In this document: one piece after another, positions 54,593 through 64,000 of the stretch | Layout: the number at the start of each line of letters is the position of its first letter | Position numbering within the stretch: position 1 is the stretch's first letter | NCBI GenBank assembly: GCA_022567155.1 | Contig: JADFHN010000009.1 | Span: forward strand, 1 to 64,000 | Length of the DNA stretch: 64,000 nt | Source: Bacteroidota bacterium | GTDB lineage: Bacteria > Bacteroidota > Bacteroidia > Cytophagales > Cyclobacteriaceae | Direction: 5' to 3' | Program-made: the position numbers and the translations under genes | Notes under the pieces: model-generated | Database searches by the model: none | Told to the model about the DNA's origin: nothing | The model's input: the letters and a program-made list of their open reading frames with translations, nothing else

Positions 54593-55441
54593 TTAGGGTT
54601 TAAAAACGTTAACAGCCATTTGCAGGCATTCTGCTAAAACAGTCTTATTTATTCCTGTTTTGTCACCTTTTTGTACAGCTAAATCTATTATACGCTCTGT
54701 AGCAATGTTTCCTACCAGTATATCTTCAGCAAAAGGGCAGCCGCCGTATCCGTTGATGGCCCCGTCGAATCTCCTGCATCCGGCGTCGAATGCAGCTTCA
54801 ATTTTCTGATATGCCGTACGGGGATTACTGTGCAGATGGGCCCCGAACTCTATGCCCGGATACTCGGATGTTAAGCTGGAAAAGAGGTAGGTGATATTTT
54901 CAGTGTCCGAAACACCGATGGTATCAGCCAGGGATATGGTATGTATTCCGATAGCTGCCAGAATGCCCGAAAACTGCTGCACAATATCCACATTATACGG
55001 ATCACCATACGGATTTCCAAACCCCATCGACAGGTAAACCACCAGCTCTTTGCCGGATGCAGTGCAAAGGTTTTGAATTTCTTCCACAGTATTGAGTGCT
55101 TCTACAATGGTTTTGTTGGTATTGCGTAGCTGAAACGTCTCGGAAATAGAAAGCGGAAATCCCAGGTAATGAATTTCATCAAATTCAGAAGCTTCGCCGG
55201 CCCCTCTGAGATTCGCAACGATCGCCAGTAATTTCGATTGTGTTCCCGAAAGGTCAAGTTTTGCCAGCACCTTTGCAGTATCTTTCATCTGGGGGACCGC
55301 CTTGTGCGACACGAAACTTCCGAAGTCGATCGTATCAAATCCGGTATTCAGCAGTAGGTTTAAATATTCCGCTTTCACTGAAGTAGGGATAAATTTATCT
55401 TTACCCTGCATGGCATCTCTGGGGCATTCGATGATCTTCAT
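54593..55441 (-). CDS. Hydroxymethylglutaryl-CoA lyase
   Basis: This 282-residue TIM-barrel enzyme splits HMG-CoA to acetoacetate and acetyl-CoA, the last step of leucine breakdown. It begins KIIECPRDAMQG with the catalytic Arg-Asp pair, has HLHS metal ligands in FGAHLHSNP, and the signature NGYGGCPFA with the catalytic Cys. Slightly shorter than mammalian versions but normal for Bacteroidota. It stands alone on the minus strand. A thiolase gene elsewhere in the window fits the same acetyl-CoA chemistry. Confidence 0.94.
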   Translation of the reverse strand: MKIIECPRDAMQGKDKFIPTSVKAEYLNLLLNTGFDTIDFGSFVSHKAVPQMKDTAKVLAKLDLSGTQSKLLAIVANLRGAGEASEFDEIHYLGFPLSISETFQLRNTNKTIVEALNTVEEIQNLCTASGKELVVYLSMGFGNPYGDPYNVDIVQQFSGILAAIGIHTISLADTIGVSDTENITYLFSSLTSEYPGIEFGAHLHSNPRTAYQKIEAAFDAGCRRFDGAINGYGGCPFAEDILVGNIATERIIDLAVQKGDKTGINKTVLAECLQMAVNVFKP

Positions 55442-56135
55442 ATACCAAATAGATTTCTGATCCTAAATTACTTAAAAACGGAGGATAATGTTTAGTTATG
55501 GCATGACTACCCAATATACAACTGGTCTGAACGTCCGCCCGGCTGAGCCATTCGGACGGGTCCGCTCAGACTCTTTCCCTTCACAGGTTCTAGGATCAGC
55601 CCTACGATCTCTTTTTTGAGGCTAAAGAAAACAAAAATAGTACGGTGCACCGCACCTTGCCAACAAATCGCTTATTGGCAGAAAATAGAAGGGTACAGCG
55701 TACCCGAAATATTTATAGAAAAAAATCAATAGATGGAATAAGGTGCAGCCATGCCTACGTATACTACGGCAGGCAGGCGCACCGTAATATCAAGCCCACA
55801 CATACATCATTTAACATCATCAGCCTCTTTTATGTGGCTAAAGTCGGATTTAGTATTGTTTTTGCTATCCGTCCCGCTTTGCGGAACGGGAATAGAGCCG
55901 ACTGCATCCAATGAAGCAGACGAGTATAGAGCCGACTGCAATCTATTCACCTTTATTTGGCTTAAGCCACATTTTCATTTTCCTCCACATTTTCAATTTC
56001 CTGGTGCCCTCCTGCCACGGGATTGCCACTAGCAACGGTGGGCAGAAAGATAGCAGGATGACTTGATCCGCGAAAACACATTAAACAAGATGAACCTTGA
56101 ATTGAATGTTCCTTGTATTTACAGATCAAAGATTT
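55442..56135. repeat. Repeat-rich 694-bp gap
   Basis: No gene is supported. AACTGGTCTGAACGTCCGC (55520-55538) is a near-copy of 43605-43623. Here it is also the left arm of an imperfect inverted repeat reaching TCCGCTCAGAC at about 55571. CCCG-CTTTG-CGGAACGGG occurs at 55873-55890. ATAGAGCCGACTGCA appears at 55892-55906 and again at 55926-55940. GC words related to the cusA insertion (GGCAGGCAGGCG) lie near 55769. Confidence 0.55.
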
Positions 56136-57089
56136 TTAAAACAACTCTGAAGCGATACGCCTGACAGGTTCGGCCTTACCCATCGAATAAAAATGTAGGC
56201 ATGGTACACCGAATTCCATTAGCTCCTTCGACTGCTGTACCGCCCACTCCACCCCTATTTCTACCACGGCCTTATTGTCCTTGCACTTAACAATCTCCTC
56301 AGCCAGATCCGAAGGTATGTCAATGTAGAAAAAACTGGGCAAAATGCTGAGCTGGCGACTGGTAGTAATCGGTTTTAACCCGGGAATAATAGGAACATCT
56401 ATTCCTTCCTCCCTGCAGCATTTCACGAAATCAAAATATTTGTTGTTATCAAAAAACATCTGGGTCACAATATACTCCGCACCAAGCTTTATCTTCTCTT
56501 TCAGGTATTTTAAATCCGATTTCATATTCGGCGCCTCAAAGTGCTTTTCAGGATAACCCGCCACACCAATACAGAATTCAGTGGGAAACGCATTCTTTAG
56601 CTCTTCGTCAAGGTATTTCCCGTTATTCATATTAACTACCTGATTCAGTAATTCGGTAGCATAATTATGTCCGTCTTTTTCAGGAACAAACCGTTTTTCG
56701 TTTTTTATTGCATCGCCGCGGATTACAAGCACATTGTCAATACCCAGAAAATTAAGATCGATCAATGCGTTTTCTGTCTCTTCCTGGGTAAACCCTCCGC
56801 AGATAATATGAGGCACGGTATCCACATCATACTTCGATTGTATGGCCGCACAGATGCCCACCGTACCGGGTCTTTTCCGGATGGATCTTCGCTCTAGCAA
56901 ACCATCTCCGCGTTTTTTATATACATACTCTTCCCGGTGGTAGGTCACATCTATAAAAGGAGGCTTGAATTCCATCATCGGATCCAGGTGGTTATAAAGT
57001 ATTTCTATACTTTCACCCTTCAAAGGGGGCAGTATTTCGATAGAAAAAAGTGTTTTATCTGCATTTTTAAAATGTTCAGTTACTTTCAT
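56136..57089 (-). CDS. metF: 5,10-Methylenetetrahydrofolate reductase
   Basis: This 317-residue flavoprotein reduces methylene-THF to methyl-THF, the methyl donor for MetH. Family features include the N-terminal FSIEILPPLKG, the FIDVTYH strand, and QMFFDNNKYFDF. It is 25 bp downstream of the metH large part on the same strand, so the product of MetF directly serves the upstream-encoded enzyme. The SAM riboswitch at 61136-61250 is the likely control point if the whole run is one transcript, although the gap at 59791-60056 may break it. Confidence 0.96.
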   Translation of the reverse strand: MKVTEHFKNADKTLFSIEILPPLKGESIEILYNHLDPMMEFKPPFIDVTYHREEYVYKKRGDGLLERRSIRKRPGTVGICAAIQSKYDVDTVPHIICGGFTQEETENALIDLNFLGIDNVLVIRGDAIKNEKRFVPEKDGHNYATELLNQVVNMNNGKYLDEELKNAFPTEFCIGVAGYPEKHFEAPNMKSDLKYLKEKIKLGAEYIVTQMFFDNNKYFDFVKCCREEGIDVPIIPGLKPITTSRQLSILPSFFYIDIPSDLAEEIVKCKDNKAVVEIGVEWAVQQSKELMEFGVPCLHFYSMGKAEPVRRIASELF

Positions 57090-57114
57090 TCTGACGAATA
57101 ATTTATTTTTCAGT

Positions 57115-59790
57115 TCAATAATTTAGGTTTGGCGCCAGCCACTTTTCTATCTCCTTCACCGCCATTCCTTTTCTTCTGGCGTAATCTTCAACCTGGTCTT
57201 TACCAATTTTACCTACCGGAAAATACCGCGATTCAGGGTGACTGAAATAATAACCACATATGGATGCCCCGGGCGCCATCGCCATGGATTCCGTTAGAGT
57301 TATACCCGTACTTTCTTCAACATGCAGCAGGTCAAATATTTTTTTCTTCTCTGTATGATCCGGACATGCGGGGTAACCAGGCGCTGGACGGATCCCCTGG
57401 TATTGCTCTTTAAGTAAATCCTCATAATCCATTTTTTCATTAGAGGCATACCCCCAAAACTTCTCACGAACTTTTTTGTGCATCAACTCAGCAAGGGCTT
57501 CTGCCAACCTGTCGGCCAATGCTTTTATCATAATAATGTTGTACTCATCATGGGATTCCTGATATTTTTCAATAACCGTATCAATTCCTACCCCTGCTGT
57601 TACGGCAAAAAAACCAATATGATGAATACCTGCGCTTTCAGGAGCAATAAAATCAGAGAGGCAAATATTCGGAACTCCGGCGGATTTTTTTCCCTGCTGC
57701 CGTAAAAAATGAAATTCCCGGATGATCCGCGATTTGTCATCAATGTCGTAAACTTCAATATCATCACCGATTGCATTTGCCGGATATATCCCAATTACCG
57801 CGTTGGCTTTCAGCAAATTTTCTCCGATAATTCGGTCAAGCAGGTTGTTTGCATCGTCGAAGAGTTTTTTGGCTTCATAGCCATGTTTTGGGTCACTAAA
57901 TATTGCAGGGTACTTGCCCTTCATCATCCAGGTGTGGAAAAAAGGTGTCCAGTCGATGTATTTTATTATCTCATCCAATGGATAATTTTCAAATACCTTA
58001 TTTCCAGTAAAAACCGGTTTGAGAAAGTTCGGCTTTCTCCAATCCGCAACAAAAGCATTTTTCTTTGCTTCTGAAAACGTCAGGTATTCTTTTGATTCCC
58101 TTTTTTTGAAATGATTCCTTCTTAGGATCTCATAGTCAGCCTTTATTTTACGAATAAATTCAATATTCCTTTCGGAATTCAGTAAATCGCTGGTTGCAGG
58201 CACACTTTTTGACGCATCAAGCACATGTACTACCGGCCCATCATACGCAGGATCAATCTTAACGGCAGTGTGAATTCTCGAGGTGGTGGCACCCCCTATC
58301 AGCAACGGAAGTTTCATACCACGCCGCTGCATTTCGCTTGCAACTTCTACCATCTCTTCAAGCGAAGGTGTAATGAGTCCGCTCAGCCCAATGACATCCA
58401 CTTTTTCTTTTACTGCTGTATCCAGTATTTTCTCTGCCGGCACCATCACTCCCAGATCAATTATCTCATAATTATTGCAAGACAAGACTACCCCCACAAT
58501 ATTCTTCCCGATATCATGCACATCTCCCTTTACGGTGGCCAGCAATATCTTTAATTGCGACCGTACATTTCCAGTTAATTTCTTTTCTTCATCCATGTAG
58601 GGAACCAGGTATCCCACTGCCTGTTTCATTACCCTTGCACTTTTAACCACCTGAGGAAGAAACATCTTGCCGGATCCAAACAGGTCTCCCACAATGTTCA
58701 TTCCGTCCATAAGTGGCCCTTCAATCACTTTCAATGGACTCTTGTAATGCTTACGGGCTTCTTCCGTATCGTCTATAATAAATTCAGTAATCCCATTTAC
58801 CAACGCGTGCGAAAGCCGCTCTCCGATACTCAGTTTCCTCCAGGTGTCATCCGCATCTTTCTTTCTTGAAACACCCTTGATATTCCCGGCAAATTCTGTT
58901 AGTCGCTCCGTAGCATCATCGCGTCGATCCAGCAACACATCTTCAACCCGTTCCAGCAGATCCGGTGGAATTTCATCATACACTACTAGCATGGCCGGAT
59001 TAACAATTCCCATATCCATACCGTGTTTAATCGCATGGTACAAAAACGCCGAGTGCATGGCCTCTCTTACCATATTATTTCCACGGAATGAAAAAGATAT
59101 ATTGCTCACACCTCCACTTACATACGCTCCGGGCAGGTTTTCCTTTATCCATCTGGTGGCATGGAAATAATCCAGTGCGTTCCTTCGATGCGCTTCAATA
59201 CCGGTGGCAACCGGAAAAATGTTAGGGTCGAAAATAATGTCGGTAGGAGAAAACCCCACTTTGTTTACAAGGATATTGTATGCGGTTTCGCAAATTGATA
59301 TTCTTCGGTCGTATGTATCAGCCTGCCCTTCCTCATCAAATGCCATTACCACCACAGCCGCACCATATTCTTTTATTTTTTCCCCGTATTCAATAAACTT
59401 TTTTTCACCTTCCTTCTGACTTATGGAATTAACGATGCCTTTGCCCTGCAGACATTTCAGACCCGCTTCAATAATTACCCATTTAGAGGAATCGACCATA
59501 ATCGGGATTTTTGCAATATCCGGCTCGCTGGCAATCAACAACAAAAACTTCACCATGGCTTCTTTTCCATCTATCATACCCTCATCCATGTTGACGTCGA
59601 GTATCTGTGCTCCGCCATTCACCTGATCCACCGCTACCACCAGTGCCTCCTCAAATTTATCTTCTTTGATCAGGCGTAGAAATTGCCGCGAACCAGTCAC
59701 ATTGGTCCGTTCACCGATGTTGATAAAATTCGTTTCCGGGGTTATTATCAGCGGCTCCAACCCGCTTAATTGTAAATATCTGTTATTCAA
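57115..59790 (-). CDS. metH: Cobalamin-dependent methionine synthase, large part
   Basis: This 891-residue protein holds the methyl-THF-binding domain (about 1-280, [15 protein letters not shown]), the cap and cobalamin domain (about 330-560, with [16 protein letters not shown] supplying the Co-ligand His) and the SAM activation domain (about 580-891, [12 protein letters not shown]). The homocysteine-binding part is encoded separately at 60057-61067. MetH methylates homocysteine to methionine. Such splitting is known in Bacteroidota, and both parts keep their catalytic residues, so this is not a broken gene. It lies upstream of metF on the same strand. Confidence 0.94.
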   Translation of the reverse strand: MNNRYLQLSGLEPLIITPETNFINIGERTNVTGSRQFLRLIKEDKFEEALVVAVDQVNGGAQILDVNMDEGMIDGKEAMVKFLLLIASEPDIAKIPIMVDSSKWVIIEAGLKCLQGKGIVNSISQKEGEKKFIEYGEKIKEYGAAVVVMAFDEEGQADTYDRRISICETAYNILVNKVGFSPTDIIFDPNIFPVATGIEAHRRNALDYFHATRWIKENLPGAYVSGGVSNISFSFRGNNMVREAMHSAFLYHAIKHGMDMGIVNPAMLVVYDEIPPDLLERVEDVLLDRRDDATERLTEFAGNIKGVSRKKDADDTWRKLSIGERLSHALVNGITEFIIDDTEEARKHYKSPLKVIEGPLMDGMNIVGDLFGSGKMFLPQVVKSARVMKQAVGYLVPYMDEEKKLTGNVRSQLKILLATVKGDVHDIGKNIVGVVLSCNNYEIIDLGVMVPAEKILDTAVKEKVDVIGLSGLITPSLEEMVEVASEMQRRGMKLPLLIGGATTSRIHTAVKIDPAYDGPVVHVLDASKSVPATSDLLNSERNIEFIRKIKADYEILRRNHFKKRESKEYLTFSEAKKNAFVADWRKPNFLKPVFTGNKVFENYPLDEIIKYIDWTPFFHTWMMKGKYPAIFSDPKHGYEAKKLFDDANNLLDRIIGENLLKANAVIGIYPANAIGDDIEVYDIDDKSRIIREFHFLRQQGKKSAGVPNICLSDFIAPESAGIHHIGFFAVTAGVGIDTVIEKYQESHDEYNIIMIKALADRLAEALAELMHKKVREKFWGYASNEKMDYEDLLKEQYQGIRPAPGYPACPDHTEKKKIFDLLHVEESTGITLTESMAMAPGASICGYYFSHPESRYFPVGKIGKDQVEDYARRKGMAVKEIEKWLAPNLNY

Positions 59791-60056
59791 ATCGTTTAAA
59801 TATAAAATATAGAATTGACCATTTAACTTTATTAGCAGGTAAATTTATCCCTGCTTTACCCTATTGATTATTATATTCTTCTTTCATACTTTTCAGTGAT
59901 TTTTAGCTCTATTACTCTTATTTTATAAATCCACCCCTGCCGGCAGGCAGGCCTCCCAAGAAGGGATTTAGTTACCTTTGACATAATGCCTAAATCTTTC
60001 ACATTTCTTCGCTATTGAACTTATTCATATTTAAAAAAGCTAAATAATCAGAATTA
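59791..60056. other. Gap between metH parts with GC palindrome
   Basis: The 266-bp AT-rich gap holds one perfect GC palindrome, CCTGCCGGCAGG at 59936-59947, of the same word family as 43344-43453. No open frame links the two metH parts across it. Confidence 0.5.
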
Positions 60057-61067
60057 TTAACTGCCCACAGTAGATTGCATACCTATTTTTCTCGGTTTAT
60101 ATTTTTTTGCAACCTCCGCGATGGCATGGATATGCTCAGGTGTTGTTCCGCAACATCCCCCTACAATATTCACTAATTCGTCCTTTAGAAATTCTTCAAT
60201 TTGATTTGCCATATCTTTCGGTGATTCATCATATTCGCCAAATTCATTGGGTAATCCTGCATTGGGGTGTGTGCTTACAAAGAAATCCGATTTCTGAGCC
60301 ATCACTTTCAAATAAGGGCGTAATGCGCTGGCTCCCAGTGCACAATTAAGCCCAATGCTGAGTAAGGGTATATGCGAAACAGAGATTATAAATGCCTCGG
60401 TGGTCTGTCCAGACAGTGTTCTGCCGCTTGCATCGGTGATAGTGCCCGATACCATTACCGGCAGTTCTTTTCCGGATTCCTTAAATAGTTCTCTGATAGC
60501 AAACAATGCCGCCTTTGCATTCAGTGTATCAAACACGGTTTCCACAAGTAATAGATTTACACCACCATCCATGAGGCCCCGTGCCTGTTCTTTATATGCT
60601 TCAGAAAGCTGGTCAAAGGTAATGGCCCTGAATCCCGGATCAGAAACATCTGGCGATAAAGAAGCCGTCTTATTGGTAGGACCAATCGCTCCGGCTACAA
60701 AACGTGGCTTCCCGGGATCATTAGCAGTAAATCTGTCTGCAACTTTCCTGGCAATCCTGGCAGCTTCAATATTTAGTTCATAAACGATATCTTCAAGTCC
60801 GTAATCCGCCTGTGCAATGGATGTACTATTGAACGTATTGGTTTCCGCAATATCTGCTCCGGCATCGAAATACGCTTCATGAATTTGTTTGATAATTTCA
60901 GGTTTTGTCAGGCAAAGCAGGTCATTGTCACCCTTTAACAGTTTTGGATGATCTTTGAAACGCTGTCCCCGGAAATCATCTTCTTCCAGATTGTACCCTT
61001 GGATCATCGTACCCATTGCTCCGTCAAGAATAAGGATACGTTTAATTAATATATCTCTGATATTCAA
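60057..61067 (-). CDS. metH: Methionine synthase, homocysteine-binding part
   Basis: This 336-residue zinc-dependent homocysteine methyltransferase domain has [11 protein letters not shown] near the start, ETNTFNST near 80, and zinc-binding Cys in GLNCALGA and [11 protein letters not shown]. It corresponds to the N-terminal third of MetH. The gene starts at TTG 61067; an in-frame TAA lies five codons upstream. It is the first gene below the SAM riboswitch. It should work with the separately encoded cobalamin part. Confidence 0.94.
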   Translation of the reverse strand: MNIRDILIKRILILDGAMGTMIQGYNLEEDDFRGQRFKDHPKLLKGDNDLLCLTKPEIIKQIHEAYFDAGADIAETNTFNSTSIAQADYGLEDIVYELNIEAARIARKVADRFTANDPGKPRFVAGAIGPTNKTASLSPDVSDPGFRAITFDQLSEAYKEQARGLMDGGVNLLLVETVFDTLNAKAALFAIRELFKESGKELPVMVSGTITDASGRTLSGQTTEAFIISVSHIPLLSIGLNCALGASALRPYLKVMAQKSDFFVSTHPNAGLPNEFGEYDESPKDMANQIEEFLKDELVNIVGGCCGTTPEHIHAIAEVAKKYKPRKIGMQSTVGS

Positions 61068-61135
61068 CTGAATAACAATTAGTTACACGTATTTTTTTAT
61101 AAATTATCCAGGAAGTGATGCAGATGGGGCTTTTG

Positions 61136-61250
61136 AACTTATCTACCCCCGAATTAATTCGTCAGGGTGGGAATTGGCACCGAAATCCAATGGGTGGAAA
61201 GGTTGCCAAGACTTCAAAGGGCCCGATCCCTCAGTCTTTCTGGATAAGAA
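61136..61250 (-). promoter_or_regulatory. SAM-I (S-box) riboswitch upstream of metH
   Basis: On the minus strand the S-box consensus is visible in order: TTCTTATCC-AGA (P1 5' side), GACTGAGGGATCGGGCCC, TTTGAAGTCTTGGCAACC, CATTGG...GGTGCCAATTCC, and GGTAGATAAG closing P1. The P1 pairing is CTTATC with GATAAG (61243-61248 and 61138-61143). The metH N-terminal gene starts about 70 bp downstream. Binding of SAM should lower methionine synthesis. No T-run follows, so control is more likely translational or uses a distant terminator. Confidence 0.9.
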
Positions 61251-61384
61251 TGTCGCAAATAAAAGGAATAAACGCCTGTAATAAAATAAAATCAAAACAA
61301 ATTTCAGAAGAAAATGCAACAAGCAGCTTTAATCGGGGAAAGTGTTAATACTAAATTCAGTCCATCCTGCTTGCCTGAAATCCT

Positions 61385-62164
61385 TTAATTTTGTTTTCTT
61401 TTTTTAATCGTACTTTTCCCTTTCCTGGTTTGTCCATAGTCAATCTCAAATACGTAAGTGGCAGAAAGTATTATTTCGAGGAAACTCACGCTCATGCTGT
61501 CAGCAAAACCAAGCACCGGAAGATTGGCCTGGCCATTGTCTGAAGCAAGATGTGTACTTCCCAGGCCCAGCCGGAGGTCAATAAGAACGGACTGTTGTTG
61601 AATTACCGGATATTCAATCCCTACTCCCAGGTTTAAGCCCCATTGCCACCTGTTGGCTTCGGTAATAAACATGGTTGTACCTAATGTATTGCTCCCGTCA
61701 GACTCTCCAAAAACGATCTTATAGGTTGCCTTTGGTCCATCTGCCTGTAAGGTTCCGCTTCCGCCAAGCCAGTATCCGATGGTCGGTCCAATATCAATAT
61801 GCCAGTTATACCTTCCGGCCTCGGCCGTGCCACCATCAAATGACATTCTCAGCATAATGGGTGCTTCAATAAAACTATACGTTGCGTTATTCGTCAGGCC
61901 GGATTCAACGATCAGGGTTTTTTTACCCTTCCGGCTGTAATAAAGTTCGGTGTAAAAATGAAAAATATTTTCGAGCGGCAAATCAAATCCGACGCCTATC
62001 TGATAACCTACTTTCCATTTCTGATCAAAAAACTCTTCATCCTCAGGAAAGTTAAACCTTGATTTATAAGCAGTAAAGCCGATTTTGGGCCCGATATAGA
62101 ACTGCGCCATAACTGAACCGTTCAGCACCAGTAAAAACAACAAAATCCATAACTTTCTGGTCAT
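61385..62164 (-). CDS. Outer-membrane beta-barrel protein, PorT-like
   Basis: This 259-residue protein has a signal peptide (KLWILLFLLVLNGSVMAQ) and alternating strands of a small beta-barrel (FYIGPKIGFTAYKSRF to FLEIILSATYVFEID). The overall size and N-terminal YIGPKIG pattern match the Bacteroidota PorT/outer-membrane-beta-barrel family. A basic tail (RKGKSTIKKRKQN) is unusual for an outer-membrane protein. It is divergent from the PorP/SprF gene across 171 bp. A specific T9SS role is suggested only by the neighbour. Confidence 0.8.
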   Translation of the reverse strand: MTRKLWILLFLLVLNGSVMAQFYIGPKIGFTAYKSRFNFPEDEEFFDQKWKVGYQIGVGFDLPLENIFHFYTELYYSRKGKKTLIVESGLTNNATYSFIEAPIMLRMSFDGGTAEAGRYNWHIDIGPTIGYWLGGSGTLQADGPKATYKIVFGESDGSNTLGTTMFITEANRWQWGLNLGVGIEYPVIQQQSVLIDLRLGLGSTHLASDNGQANLPVLGFADSMSVSFLEIILSATYVFEIDYGQTRKGKSTIKKRKQN

Positions 62165-62335
62165 ACGTATTAACTAAACGGTAGATTTAGTGAAATTGAG
62201 ATAAAGAAAATCAAAAAATACAAAGTTCCTATAAATAATCGGTTTTAATAGTAATCTTTATAACTTTCAACTGGTTACCAATTATAATATGAAATAATCA
62301 ATAACTTGGGCCGGATTTAATTTTTTAGTCTCTAC

Positions 62336-63358
62336 ATGCCTTTAAAAACTACTAAAATATTAATTTTATCGTTATTTTACCTGTTTGCAAGTAAACTTGC
62401 AGCCCAGGATATACCCACATTTACCCAGTTTTTTACAAATCCTTATATGTACAACCCTGCTTATGCAGGTTTAGAGGGCAGGTCCACATTTGTACTCACC
62501 CACCGCAGGCAATGGATCGGGATAGATGATGCACCTGTAACCACTAATTTTCTGTACCATACGGCTTTGAAGTTTGGTGTGAATCTCGGAGCCAACATCA
62601 CGCAGGATGAAGCCGGTATTTTTAAAACTACTTCCGGGCTACTTACCTTCGGATACACCGTCGGCCTGGGTTGGAACCATTTTATAAGTTTCGGTATTTC
62701 GGGAGGTTCAGCGTTTAACAACCTGGATCTCAGCGAAGGTGTGAACCTGAATGATCCTGTTGTACTTGCAGGCGTGCTTAAAAACAGTATTTCCTTAGCG
62801 GGAAATGCCGGCATTGCTTATCATATTAGCAACTTTAATATTGGTTTTGTTTTGCCAAAACTGTTCAAAACAGCAACATATAGTACAACTGATTTCGATA
62901 AAGGAGAATTTGACGCTTTAAGCAACTTTAATGTTACTGCCGACTATATGATCTATTTTGCTGACGGCCAAAATGCGCTGGAACCCTATTTTCTTTACAG
63001 GTCATACCAGGGAATTCCCACACAATTCGAAGGCGGTACCATCTTTCACTACCAGGATGTGTTTTGGCTGGGAGGCGGTTACCGGCAGGATTTCGGCTAC
63101 ATGGGGTTGCTTGGTCTCAAGTTGAATAATGGACTTTCCATAGGATATGCATTCGAATACCCTGCAACCAGTGTTAGTGGTATTAATTTAACATCACACG
63201 AAATCCAAATTTCATTTTTAATTGGAGATCCCATTCCAAGAAAAGAGAATTATTCCACATTTTTTGATAATACCATGAGAATAAAACCATTTAAACCAGT
63301 TAAAGAAGAACCTGATAAAGAAAGCAGACCCAGATTTAAGCATGAATTTGATGATTGA
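62336..63358 (+). CDS. PorP/SprF-family type IX secretion outer-membrane protein
   Basis: This 340-residue protein starts with a signal peptide (LILSLFYLFASKLAAQ). It has the family signature DIPTFTQFFTNPYMYNPAYAG right after it, then HRRQWIGIDDAP, and a barrel with GGGYRQDFGYMG. PorP/SprF proteins help secrete or anchor specific type IX (gliding) substrates, and many copies per genome pair with a giant surface protein. The gene at 63411 downstream, encoding a repeat-rich exported protein, fits that pairing. An acidic, Lys-rich tail follows the barrel. Confidence 0.93.
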   Translation: MPLKTTKILILSLFYLFASKLAAQDIPTFTQFFTNPYMYNPAYAGLEGRSTFVLTHRRQWIGIDDAPVTTNFLYHTALKFGVNLGANITQDEAGIFKTTSGLLTFGYTVGLGWNHFISFGISGGSAFNNLDLSEGVNLNDPVVLAGVLKNSISLAGNAGIAYHISNFNIGFVLPKLFKTATYSTTDFDKGEFDALSNFNVTADYMIYFADGQNALEPYFLYRSYQGIPTQFEGGTIFHYQDVFWLGGGYRQDFGYMGLLGLKLNNGLSIGYAFEYPATSVSGINLTSHEIQISFLIGDPIPRKENYSTFFDNTMRIKPFKPVKEEPDKESRPRFKHEFDD

Positions 63359-63410
63359 AAAGAAAATATTAACAGGTTACATTCCCACATCATTTCATAT
63401 TAACTACATT

Positions 63411-64000
63411 ATGAAGTATTGTATTTTTATGCTCTTCTGGGCTGGTATAGTCTTGCATTCCAAAGGCCAGGCCCCGGTGATTTCTTCCATCAATAAAGTG
63501 GAAGGAACCGTTAATTCCATTGTTGGTATCTCCGGCTCAAACTTTTCTACAGATCCCACGAAACTGGTTGCTGTGTTTGGAGCAATGCGTGGAGAAATTA
63601 TTACATCAACCGAAAATTTTATTGAAGTTCTGGTTCCATCAGGTGCAACAACCTCATCTATATCTGTAACAAATTTAGTTACCGGGTTAACCGGATACAG
63701 TTCAGCAATCTTCATCATCAATTTTTCGGGAGAAGATTCAGATGCAAGCCAGCATATTATTAGTAGTTTTACCTCACCACAAAAGATATCCGATTTGACC
63801 ATTTCAGACCTGGATGGTGACGGTCTTAATGATGTAGCCACAACGAAAACAGAAGATATTTCCGACGATCTGACAATCTTTCACAATACTTCAACCGCAA
63901 ATACCCTTGCTTTTACAACACTGAATAAATTCACCAATCCTGAACTGGATGTAAATGCACCAACTTCCAACATTACACATGGTGATCTCGACGGTGACGG
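63411..64000 (+). CDS. Large surface protein with IPT/TIG and VCBS/FG-GAP repeats (partial)
   Basis: The frame from ATG 63411 is open to the window end, so only about 196 residues are seen. After a signal peptide (FMLFWAGIVLHSKG) comes an IPT/TIG-like immunoglobulin domain (PVISSINKVEG...SIVGISGSNFS, about 23-105). FG-GAP/VCBS calcium-binding repeats follow (LTISDLDGDGLNDVATTK near 130, THGDLDGDG at the end). It begins 52 bp after the PorP/SprF gene. It is likely a type IX-secreted adhesin or substrate; the C-terminal sorting domain lies outside the window. Confidence 0.85.
   Translation, partial: MKYCIFMLFWAGIVLHSKGQAPVISSINKVEGTVNSIVGISGSNFSTDPTKLVAVFGAMRGEIITSTENFIEVLVPSGATTSSISVTNLVTGLTGYSSAIFIINFSGEDSDASQHIISSFTSPQKISDLTISDLDGDGLNDVATTKTEDISDDLTIFHNTSTANTLAFTTLNKFTNPELDVNAPTSNITHGDLDGD

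Noticed and set aside
55892-55940. CRISPR-like repeats
   Set aside because: Only two units, short repeat, no cas genes anywhere in the window.
57115-61067. metH broken by mutation
   Set aside because: Both parts have complete domains and catalytic residues with their own starts and stops, and split metH is known in Bacteroidota.
61115-61348. Rightward frame of 77 codons
   Set aside because: It covers the SAM-I riboswitch in antisense and has no protein-like features.

Overview
This 64 kb window reads as chromosomal DNA of a Bacteroidota bacterium. Supporting signs are a PorP/SprF-type outer-membrane protein of the type IX secretion/gliding family, a TonB-dependent receptor with a CarboxypepD_reg-like N-terminus, several TlpA-type lipoproteins, split metH genes, Bacteroidota-style promoter boxes (TAnnTTTG) and almost no Shine-Dalgarno signals. 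At least six genes appear to start at TTG. No rRNA, CRISPR array, prophage or intact transposase gene was seen.

Layout. 1-510: repeat copy and coding debris. 507-3398: carbonic anhydrase and SulP transporter pair, plus a small membrane-anchored protein. 3736-13923: a metal-homeostasis island holding a Cys-rich exported protein, a TonB receptor, a His-rich protein and a complete CusB/CusA/CusC-type RND efflux set. The island is interrupted by a four-helix-bundle pseudogene, carries a MITE-like element, and has a palindromic in-frame insertion inside cusA. 14405-17648: phosphatase, small hypothetical, beta-lactamase-like serine hydrolase, carboxypeptidase-regulatory protein. 17649-21313: REP-like hairpins, a persulfide dioxygenase-rhodanese with an ArsR regulator, a fatty-acid hydroxylase, and a site-2-protease fragment. 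21573-22554: three tRNAs (Arg-TCT, Pro-TGG, Ser-GCT), a nested-hairpin segment and a GIY-YIG mini-element bounded by a copied tRNA-Ser end. 22747-32020: lipoprotein, VWA and TPR (Bat-like) proteins, thiolase, MORN-repeat protein, then the series purC, STAS, rnz, yhhQ-like, TlpA-like. 32040-40672: TrmH-type methyltransferase overlapping a BamA/TamA-like gene at their starts, fused E1 2-oxoacid dehydrogenase, PAP2, riboflavin synthase, pcm, thioesterase, hypothetical. 40849-43019: a decayed ammonium-transporter/porin pair. 43723-51157: TlpA-like, gatB, alaS, tandem M23 peptidases. 51729-54373: capA-like, merR, dprA. 54593-61250: HMG-CoA lyase, metF, split metH, and a SAM-I riboswitch. 61385-64000: beta-barrel, PorP/SprF, and a VCBS/IPT surface protein running off the end.

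How it fits together. Most genes are housekeeping or envelope functions in short operons. The methionine genes (metH methyl-donor half, metH rest, metF) all point leftwards downstream of the SAM riboswitch. The metal island looks acquired or rearranged: two of its exported-protein genes share a conserved 30-bp upstream element. The non-coding parts are unusually rich in GC palindromes and hairpins, which is where most of the second-look observations lie.
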